DNA of 64,000 bases from Geothermobacter hydrogeniphilus. GTDB lineage: Bacteria; Desulfobacterota; Desulfuromonadia; Desulfuromonadales; Geothermobacteraceae. Numbering within the stretch: the first letter of the stretch is position 1; every line of letters starts with the position of its first letter. The translations under genes were made by a program, and so were the position numbers. The DNA is taken from NCBI RefSeq assembly GCF_002093115.1, contig NZ_NAAD01000011.1, forward strand, positions 1 through 64,000. Direction: 5' to 3'. Positions 58,470 through 64,000 of this stretch are shown here, one piece after another. Below the pieces are notes generated by a model. That model worked only from the letters and a program-made list of their open reading frames with translations, had not been told where the DNA came from and did no database searches.

Positions 58470-60442
58470 GACAGGATCCCCGTCAGCAGCAACAGCCGAT
58501 TGAGACCGAAGCCGACAGTGAACGCCAGCAGGGTGACAATGACAAAGATTCCCACCGAGGTTCTCCAGCCGCGCTCTTTCTTCATCACCAGAAACTGGGC
58601 GACACAGGGAACAAACAGGGTCAGGGTCACGGCGGCGACAGTCAGCTGAACCGGGTTGAGCAGGCCATTGGTCTGCAGATCATAAAGGCCGGCAGCACCG
58701 AAATCCCGACGGAAAAAACCGAAAATGAAGGCGGCGGCGACTTCACTGGGCAGCCCGAGCAGATGCATCACCGGCTCCAGCAGGGACACCAGCCAGGCCA
58801 GGACGCCGGTCAACTTGCCGACCACCAGCAGAACTGACGCGATAATGAAAAGCGGGAAAATTTCCATGAAATACCACTGCATGCGGGTCAGGGTCTTGAC
58901 CAGTACATTGCGTGGCTGCGGCATCCTTAAAGGGGGGATTTCCATGTAGAACATCGGCCGTTCGCCGGGAACCAGTCGGGCGGAAAGAAAACCGATCAGC
59001 AAAAAGATGCCCAACAGGCAGAGGCTCCAGACCAGCAAAGCGCCGGGAGCCGCCGACAGCAGCCCGAGAATCACTCCGAGCTGGGCACTGCAGGGGATGG
59101 CCAACGCCAGCAGCAGGGTGGCGATAACCCGTTCACGGCGGGTTTCGAGAGTACGGGTCACAATGGTGGCCATGGTGTCGCAACCGAACCCCAGCACGAT
59201 CGGGATCACGGCACGGCCGTTAAGTCCGATACGTTTAAAAATCCGGTCGACAAGCATCGCCAGGCGGGGGAAATAACCCGAATCCTCGATCATCGAAAAA
59301 GCGATGAAGAAAGTGCCGACAATCGGCAGCACGATTGCGACCGCGTAGCGGACCCCAAGGGTGATGACTCCGTACTCGCCGACCATCAGCTCGTAGAGCC
59401 AGGGCCAGGTCAGGTATTTATCACCCAGGGCAATCACCCAGGGATTGATATAAGCTCCGAACAGGTGACCTTCGAGAAAATCCACAATGGTTCCGGCACC
59501 GAAATGACCGACAAACTGGTAGAGACCGAAGTAGAGGACCGCCAACAACAGCGGGAACCCGGTCCAGGGGTTCATGGTCAACGCCGACAGACGATCCCCC
59601 CAACTCGGCGACTGCTCTTCCGACTGGCTGAAAGCCCCTTCCAGAACTCCCTTGCAGATCCGCTTGCGTTCAAGGCTGATGCGCAGATGAAGGTCGACAC
59701 GCCGTTCAAAAACGATCTCGTTGACCGCTCCTTCCACAGCGGCATAATTGTCCCCTTCCACTTTCCGCACCATCTCCGACAAACTTTCATCACGCTGCAG
59801 CAACAGCAGCGACAGCGCTCTGGAGTCAATGGCGTAGGCCCCGGTCAGACAACTCGCCACCCGCGAAATGTCCCGCTCCAGATCAGCGGCATAACTGAAA
59901 GCCGCCCGTTGCTGCGGATCAAAGCCGACAATGGCGGCCCGGATCTCTTTCAATCCCCGTTTTCGTCTTACCGCCGCCCCGACCACGGGAATACCGAGCT
60001 TCTCTTCCAGCAACGGCAGATCAAATTTCAAGCCGAGGCGCTCGGCCTCGTCCATGATGTTGATCACCAGGATCAGCGGCAGCCCCGATTCGATCAGCTG
60101 CAGGGTCATCGGCAGCATCCGCTCGATATTGCGGGCGTCGATGACATGCAGCACCACGTCGGGGCGCTCCTCAAGCAGGATATCGCGAGCGACCCGTTCC
60201 TCTTCGGTAATCGGCAACAGGGAATACATGCCCGGAGTATCAAGCACTTCGTAGCGAACGCCGTGCAGCTCGCATTCGCCGCGTGAGATCTCAACCGACG
60301 TTCCGGGATAATTGGAGACGGTCGTGTAAGCGCCGGTCAGGGCATTGAACAGGACGCTCTTGCCGACATTGGGATTGCCGACCAGGAACAGCTTACGTTC
60401 GGACCGGCCGATCTCGACAGGTGTTTCAGGACAACACTTCAT
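58466..60442 (-). CDS. feoB: Ferrous iron transport protein B
   Basis: GTP-dependent Fe(II) importer of the inner membrane. The 658-residue protein has a G domain: G1 LFLVGNPNVGKSVLFNALTG, G3 LDTPGMYS, G4 NIMD, then a GDI region and a membrane half with eight or so helices including two Gate motifs (VLPIVGTFFIAFSMIEDSGY, FGCDTMATIV; AIPCSAQLGVI). A GTG at 60463 would add seven residues; neither start has a strong ribosome site. A Fur box overlaps the promoter. It is encoded with a DtxR-FeoA fusion downstream instead of a free FeoA upstream. Confidence 0.96.
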   Translation of the reverse strand: MKCCPETPVEIGRSERKLFLVGNPNVGKSVLFNALTGAYTTVSNYPGTSVEISRGECELHGVRYEVLDTPGMYSLLPITEEERVARDILLEERPDVVLHVIDARNIERMLPMTLQLIESGLPLILVINIMDEAERLGLKFDLPLLEEKLGIPVVGAAVRRKRGLKEIRAAIVGFDPQQRAAFSYAADLERDISRVASCLTGAYAIDSRALSLLLLQRDESLSEMVRKVEGDNYAAVEGAVNEIVFERRVDLHLRISLERKRICKGVLEGAFSQSEEQSPSWGDRLSALTMNPWTGFPLLLAVLYFGLYQFVGHFGAGTIVDFLEGHLFGAYINPWVIALGDKYLTWPWLYELMVGEYGVITLGVRYAVAIVLPIVGTFFIAFSMIEDSGYFPRLAMLVDRIFKRIGLNGRAVIPIVLGFGCDTMATIVTRTLETRRERVIATLLLALAIPCSAQLGVILGLLSAAPGALLVWSLCLLGIFLLIGFLSARLVPGERPMFYMEIPPLRMPQPRNVLVKTLTRMQWYFMEIFPLFIIASVLLVVGKLTGVLAWLVSLLEPVMHLLGLPSEVAAAFIFGFFRRDFGAAGLYDLQTNGLLNPVQLTVAAVTLTLFVPCVAQFLVMKKERGWRTSVGIFVIVTLLAFTVGFGLNRLLLLTGILS

Positions 60443-60472
60443 CTCTTGCACACTTTCACACACGTGGTGGTT

Positions 60473-60500
60473 TTGATAACCATTTTCACAACGGAATCAA
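60473..60500 (-). promoter_or_regulatory. feoB promoter overlapped by a Fur box
   Basis: TTGATT (60500-60495), 16-base spacer, TATCAA (60478-60473). The Fur box covers the spacer and -10. Confidence 0.5.
60474..60488 (-). promoter_or_regulatory. Fur box upstream of feoB
   Basis: TGAAAATGGTTATCA matches the 7-1-7 consensus TGATAATNATTATCA at all but two positions. It is between fur and feoB and fits iron-repressed transcription of the feo operon. Confidence 0.75.
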
Positions 60501-60505
60501 AAAAA

Positions 60506-60940
60506 TCAGGATTTGCCGGTACATCGGCGACACGTGCCGTAGAGCTCAAGACGGTGACTGGCGATCGTGAACCCGTGACGGAACGCGACCTGCTGCTGCA
60601 ACTTTTCAATATCGGCATCCTCGAACTCGAGGATAGCGCCGCAACGGGTACAGATCAGGTGATCGTGATGCCTTTCATCCCCGGTCCACTCATAGCGGGT
60701 CTGACCATCGCCGAAATTACGCTCTTCGGCGATGCCGCAGTCGGCAAACAACTTGAGAGTTCGGTAGACGGTCGCGTAGCCGACCGTGGGATGCTTGCGG
60801 CGAATTTTCAGAAAGAGTTCCTCGGTGGACGGATGCGTAGAGGCACGCAGAAACGCATCGAGAATAATTTCCCGCTGTTTCGTGGTCTTCAGCCCCTTGC
60901 GCACCAGGTATTCACGGAACTGCTGCTTGCTCTGGCGCAT
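60506..60940 (-). CDS. fur: Ferric uptake regulator, Fur family
   Basis: A 144-residue Fur-type repressor: winged helix LKTTKQREIILDAFLRASTH, TVGYATVYRTLKLFADCGIA, then ERHHDHLICTRCGAILEFED with the regulatory and structural metal sites, and the second CxxC as CRRC at the C terminus. The two CxxC pairs fit a structural zinc site; Fur is preferred over Zur/PerR because Fur boxes precede both this gene and feoB. Its start has a weak ribosome site. Confidence 0.93.
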   Translation of the reverse strand: MRQSKQQFREYLVRKGLKTTKQREIILDAFLRASTHPSTEELFLKIRRKHPTVGYATVYRTLKLFADCGIAEERNFGDGQTRYEWTGDERHHDHLICTRCGAILEFEDADIEKLQQQVAFRHGFTIASHRLELYGTCRRCTGKS

Positions 60941-60951
60941 AGATAAGCTCG

Positions 60952-60979
60952 TTTATGTTTGAGTGAAAACGAATTTCAA
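60952..60979 (-). promoter_or_regulatory. fur promoter
   Basis: TTGAAA (60979-60974), 16-base spacer, CATAAA (60957-60952) on the minus strand, 12 bases from the start codon. Confidence 0.5.
60964..60978 (-). promoter_or_regulatory. Second Fur box, autoregulatory
   Basis: TGAAATTCGTTTTCA, a near-perfect inverted repeat that keeps the TGA/TCA ends and agrees with the 7-1-7 Fur consensus at about 11 of 15 positions. It lies between the -35 and -10 of fur. Confidence 0.6.
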
Positions 60980-61058
60980 TTTAAAAAAATGACGGCCGCC
61001 TGTCAAGCGAAAAACCACGCGGGACAATTGAAAAGAACAAACAATTGTTTCGCGGCCC

Positions 61059-61088
61059 TTGACCGCAGGGGGCCCCACCGGCTATTTT
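61059..61088 (+). promoter_or_regulatory. Promoter of upp
   Basis: TTGACC (61059-61064), 18-base spacer, TATTTT (61083-61088), giving a leader of about 110 bases. Confidence 0.6.
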
Positions 61089-61094
61089 CCCTCA

Positions 61095-61202
61095 ATCAAA
61101 TATCGGAGTCATCAGGGTTATGACGGAATAAATGAGGATCCCTGGACATATACCGGTGACAAGCTCACGGATCCAGATATCGGAATGAAAACAGGAGGAA
61201 CC
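61095..61202 (+). other. Structured leader of upp
   Basis: The leader contains two GGATCC blocks (about 61137 and 61169) that can pair around an inner GTGA-CAAGC-TCAC stem, and two ATATCGG repeats. No known riboswitch class fits; a regulatory role is possible. Confidence 0.3.
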
Positions 61203-61829
61203 ATGGCGATCGTTGAAATCAACCACCCACTTGTCAAACATAAACTCGGCCTGCTGCGGGAAAAAGACATCAGTACCAAGAATTTCCGTGAACTGGCGTC
61301 CGAGGTCGCGCGCCTGCTGACCTACGAAGCCACCGCCGACATGGAAACCGAGGCCTACACCATCCAGGGCTGGAACGGACCGGTCCGCGTTGAGCAGATC
61401 AAGGGGAAAAAGGTTACTGTCGTACCCATCCTGAGGGCCGGGCTCGGCATGATGGACGGGGTCCTCGACCTCATCCCCGGCGCCAAGGTCAGCGTCGTCG
61501 GCCTCTATCGGGACGAAGAGACCCTGCAGCCGGTGCCCTATTTCCAGAAATTCACCAGCAACATGGCCGACCGCACCGCCCTGATTCTCGACCCGATGCT
61601 GGCCACCGGCGGCAGCCTGATCGCCTGCGCCGATATGCTCAAGAAAGCCGGCTGCAGAAAGATCAAGGGACTGTTCCTGGTCGCCGCGCCGGAAGGGATC
61701 GAGAAGCTGCAGGCGACCCACCCCGATATCGACATCTTCGTTGCCGCCATCGATGAACGTCTCAATGAAAACGGCTATATCCTGCCCGGACTGGGGGATG
61801 CCGGCGACAAGATCTTCGGCACCAAGTAA
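61203..61829 (+). CDS. upp: Uracil phosphoribosyltransferase
   Basis: Salvages uracil to UMP with PRPP. The 208-residue protein starts [20 protein letters not shown], has [20 protein letters not shown], the PRPP motif [20 protein letters not shown] and the C-terminal [17 protein letters not shown], which closes on uracil. The ATG at 61203 follows GGAGGA; a longer frame from 61059 covers the promoter and leader. It lies upstream of uraA in the same direction. Confidence 0.98.
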   Translation: MAIVEINHPLVKHKLGLLREKDISTKNFRELASEVARLLTYEATADMETEAYTIQGWNGPVRVEQIKGKKVTVVPILRAGLGMMDGVLDLIPGAKVSVVGLYRDEETLQPVPYFQKFTSNMADRTALILDPMLATGGSLIACADMLKKAGCRKIKGLFLVAAPEGIEKLQATHPDIDIFVAAIDERLNENGYILPGLGDAGDKIFGTK

Positions 61830-61849
61830 CCTGTCTCCTGAATCGGTAA

Positions 61850-62013
61850 CCTGAATCAGTGAGTTTCTGTCGGATGGAGAGTGCAAGTGCTTGGTCCGAA
61901 TGAGGTTTCCAAAAATCTGAAGCGCACCCATAGGTTCGCTGGTGATTTTTGGGAAGCTCAAGCGGATCAATGACCTGTGCTATCCGCCGACAAGGAGTTC
62001 ACTGATTCAGGGG
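61850..62013. repeat. Fold-back repeat family B, copy 5
   Basis: A full-length copy, oriented like copy 3, with ends CCTGAATCAGTGAG and CACTGATTCAGG, lying between upp and uraA. It is flanked by TA on both sides (GGTA before ACCTG, and TAAAT after GGGG), as copy 1. Confidence 0.85.
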
Positions 62014-62071
62014 TAAATCTCCTTTTGTGACCATGCTGTGCTTTTGACCCCATACCAACAAAGAGGGCCCC

Positions 62072-63421
62072 ATGACTGAACAGAAATCGGCCACTACCTA
62101 CAATTTCCGTCTCCGTGACAGCCTGCTCGGCGCGCAGATGCTGTTCGTCGCCTTCGGAGCACTGGTTCTGGTTCCCCTGCTGACCGGTTTGAACGCCAAT
62201 GTCGCACTCTTCACCGCCGGGGCCGGCACCCTGCTCTTCCAGGTCATCACCCGCGGCAAGGTCCCGGTCTTTCTTGCCTCGAGCTTTGCTTTCATCGCGC
62301 CCATTATCTATGGCGTCGACAAGTGGGGCATCCCGGGAACCATGTGCGGCCTGCTGGCCGCCGGTTTGCTGTATGCCATTTTCGCCCTCGCCATTCGCAT
62401 TTTCGGCTCCGACATCCTGCACCGCATTCTGCCGCCGATCGTCACCGGACCGGTGATCATGGTCATCGGCCTGGTGCTCGCCCCGGTGGCGGTCCACATG
62501 GCCTCCGGCCGTACCGGCGACGGATCGGCCTGGCTGGTACCGCAGACCAGCGCCTACATTATCGCCGGGACAGCCCTGCTGGTCACCATCATGGTCTCGC
62601 TGCTGGGCCGGGGGATGTTCAAACTGGTGCCCATCCTGTGCGGGATTACCGCCGGCTACCTGACCGCGGTTGTCCTCGACATGGCCGGCATTTCAGCCTC
62701 CATCCAGGCATCCTTCGACCCCGGGCCCCTGAAGAACTGGACCGCGCCGACCCTGGTGTCGATGCAGAAGGTCGCGTCATCCCCCTGGTTCGCGGTCCCC
62801 AACTTCAGCCTGCCGACCTGGAACCTGGAAGCGATCCTGTTCATCGTCCCGGTCGCCATCGCCCCGGCCATTGAGCACTTCGGCGATGTTCTGGCCATCG
62901 GCGGCATCACCGGCAAGGACTATGTCGACGATCCCGGCATTCACAAGACCCTGCTCGGCGACGGCCTCGCCACCAGCCTCGCCGCTATGCTCGGCGGCCC
63001 GCCCAACACCACCTATTCCGAGGTCTCGGGTGCGGTCGCCCTGACGCGTTCCTTCAACCCGGCCATCATGACCTGGGCGGCGGTCAGCGCCATCCTGCTC
63101 GCCTTCGTCGGCAAACTTGGCGGATTCCTCGCCTCGATTCCGGTTCCGGTCATGGGCGGCATCATGGTGCTGCTGTTCGGCGCCATCACCGTCATCGGCA
63201 TCAACACCCTGGTCCGGGCCGGCACCGACCTGATGGAACCCCGCAACCTGGCGATCGTCGCCATTATCCTGGTCTTCGGCATCGGCGGCATGAACTTCGA
63301 CCTGAGCATCGTCAAGCTCGGCGGCATCGGCCTGGCCGGCATCGTCGGCGTCATCCTCAACCAGGTCCTGCCGAACGGCCGTTCGCACGAGCGGGTCGCG
63401 GAAGAGAACCGCGACTCCTGA
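62072..63421 (+). CDS. uraA: Uracil permease (uracil-xanthine permease family)
   Basis: A 449-residue nucleobase transporter of the NAT/NCS2 family with about 14 hydrophobic helices. Landmarks are LRDSLLGAQMLFVAFGALVL, VFLASSFAFIAPI, AIEHFGDVLAIGGITGKDYV with the substrate-binding glutamate, and GGPPNTTYSEVSGAVALTRS. The ATG at 62072 follows AGAGGG. With upp it forms a uracil import and salvage pair; a terminator follows at 63450. Confidence 0.96.
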   Translation: MTEQKSATTYNFRLRDSLLGAQMLFVAFGALVLVPLLTGLNANVALFTAGAGTLLFQVITRGKVPVFLASSFAFIAPIIYGVDKWGIPGTMCGLLAAGLLYAIFALAIRIFGSDILHRILPPIVTGPVIMVIGLVLAPVAVHMASGRTGDGSAWLVPQTSAYIIAGTALLVTIMVSLLGRGMFKLVPILCGITAGYLTAVVLDMAGISASIQASFDPGPLKNWTAPTLVSMQKVASSPWFAVPNFSLPTWNLEAILFIVPVAIAPAIEHFGDVLAIGGITGKDYVDDPGIHKTLLGDGLATSLAAMLGGPPNTTYSEVSGAVALTRSFNPAIMTWAAVSAILLAFVGKLGGFLASIPVPVMGGIMVLLFGAITVIGINTLVRAGTDLMEPRNLAIVAIILVFGIGGMNFDLSIVKLGGIGLAGIVGVILNQVLPNGRSHERVAEENRDS

Positions 63422-63449
63422 CCGGACCCGACAACCCGACCACAGTCAA

Positions 63450-63479
63450 ACGAGCCCGACACCGCAGTGCCGGGCTCGT
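63450..63479 (+). terminator. Rho-independent terminator of uraA
   Basis: ACGAGCCCG / CGGGCTCGT stem with a 12-base loop followed by TTTTT, 28 bases after the uraA stop. Confidence 0.88.
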
Positions 63480-63539
63480 TTTTCATTTCAGACCTGCAGT
63501 AAACATGATCCCTCCACCTCGGATCGGCACCCTTAACAA

Positions 63540-63671
63540 CTGGTATCGGCGCCCGCAAAGGCGTCAGATGCGAGGCGTGCGACAGACTCAAGGAACGAGG
63601 CGTAGCGGAAGCTACGTCGAGCGACGAGGGCCGAGCAGAACGAAGCAGATGGCGTCTTTGCGGGCGCCGAT
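63540..63671. repeat. Family A relative (diverged fold-back repeat, copy 7)
   Basis: Outer arms of 22 bases (ATCGGCGCCCGCAAAGGCGT and its partner ACGCCTTTGCGGGCGCCGAT with one mismatch) enclose AGGCGTAGCGGAAGCTACGTCGAG, sharing the GGCGTAGCGG-GCTACGTCG core with family A but with different arms. It lies between uraA and ccdA. Confidence 0.75.
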
Positions 63672-64000
63672 CAGCCGGTCATGGGGAGATAGCGGTACAT
63701 AAACCCCGTCAACATGCTGAAAAGATCGAAGAAAAGCATCACCCCGACCACCATCAGCAGCAGACCGGTCCCAATCTCCACCAGTCGAATATGCTTGCGG
63801 AACTTGTTGAAGAAAGACAGGAAGCTGTGAAACAGCAGCCCGGAAATCAGAAACGGCACACCGAGCCCCATGGAGTACATGGTCAGCAGAAAAACTCCCC
63901 GTCCGGTTCCACCGGTGGTCCCTGCCGCCATGGCGAGAATAGCGCCGAGAATCGGTCCGATGCAGGGCGTCCAGCCGGCAGCGAAGGCGATGCCGACCAG
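63671..64000 (-). CDS. ccdA: Cytochrome c biogenesis protein CcdA, C-terminal part
   Basis: The visible 109 codons run to the right edge of the window; the start is outside. Residues read (L)VGIAFAAGWTPCIGPILGAI, with the redox-active cysteine in WTPCIGP, then two more membrane helices (VFLLTMYSMGLGVPFLISGL; IGTGLLLMVVGVMLFFDLFS). CcdA/DsbD-type proteins move electrons across the membrane to reduce apocytochrome c and other periplasmic thiols, in keeping with heme-c use by this organism. Confidence 0.93.
   Translation of the reverse strand: MVGIAFAAGWTPCIGPILGAILAMAAGTTGGTGRGVFLLTMYSMGLGVPFLISGLLFHSFLSFFNKFRKHIRLVEIGTGLLLMVVGVMLFFDLFSMLTGFMYRYLPMTG

Overview
The window is a GC-rich, gene-dense chromosomal segment of a Gram-negative anaerobe, most likely of the Desulfuromonadales (Geobacter/Desulfuromonas/Pelobacter group). 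Three things suggest this. The gene order rpoN-hpf-ptsN-hprK-rapZ-PTS, leuA-leuC-leuD and rpsB-tsf-pyrH-frr is as I recall it from Geobacter. A leucine T-box, otherwise mainly a Firmicutes device, precedes leuA. There is a c-type-heme sensor and a FeoB/Fur/DtxR-FeoA iron locus. Almost everything is core metabolism. No tRNA, rRNA, CRISPR array, prophage or transposase gene was seen.

Layout: (1) 1-4.9 kb: end of a possible nucleotidyltransferase partner gene, a DUF2065 membrane protein, and a tandem c-di-GMP pair (heme-containing HD-GYP phosphodiesterase, then a GGDEF cyclase). (2) 4.9-10 kb: DUF6485, argC, rpsI-rplM, a universal stress protein, ecfT-truA. (3) 10-22.2 kb: branched-chain amino acid genes leuB, leuD, leuC, leuA (T-box) and ilvN, ilvB, ilvD, with psd-pssA between; ilvC is absent here. 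(4) 22.2-31 kb: envelope and translation run: DUF465, tsaB, rseP, dxr, cdsA, uppS, ferredoxin, frr, pyrH, tsf, rpsB. (5) 31-38.3 kb: lptF-lptG, an IPT-domain secreted protein, then ahcY, a TIGR04283-like glycosyltransferase and metK. (6) 38.4-47.6 kb: a complete mannose-type PTS (ptsI, ptsH, IID, IIC, IIB, IIA) with rapZ, hprK, ptsN, hpf and rpoN. (7) 47.6-54.5 kb: LPS transport and Kdo synthesis (lptB, lptA, lptC, kdsC, kdsD, kdsA, kdsB) with pyrG. (8) 54.5-61 kb: a 964-residue surface protein made of half a PhnD-type lobe plus Ig-like modules, then DtxR-FeoA, a Cys-rich mini-protein, feoB and fur with two Fur boxes. (9) 61-64 kb: upp, uraA and the start-truncated ccdA.

The least ordinary signal is between the genes. 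Two unrelated families of long fold-back repeats are scattered in the gaps. Family A is about 110-130 bp with a GTAGC-GGCA-GCTAC tip (six copies and one diverged relative). Family B is about 160 bp with CCTGAATCAGTGAG ends (five copies and one 31-bp end-only remnant). One B copy sits inside an A copy, flanked on both sides by TA, as expected for a non-autonomous (MITE-like) transposable element. Other points of interest are a likely AUU start codon for cdsA overlapping the uppS stop, a heme-binding CHRCH motif in the HD-GYP sensor, and the leuA T-box followed by a family A repeat inside the leader.
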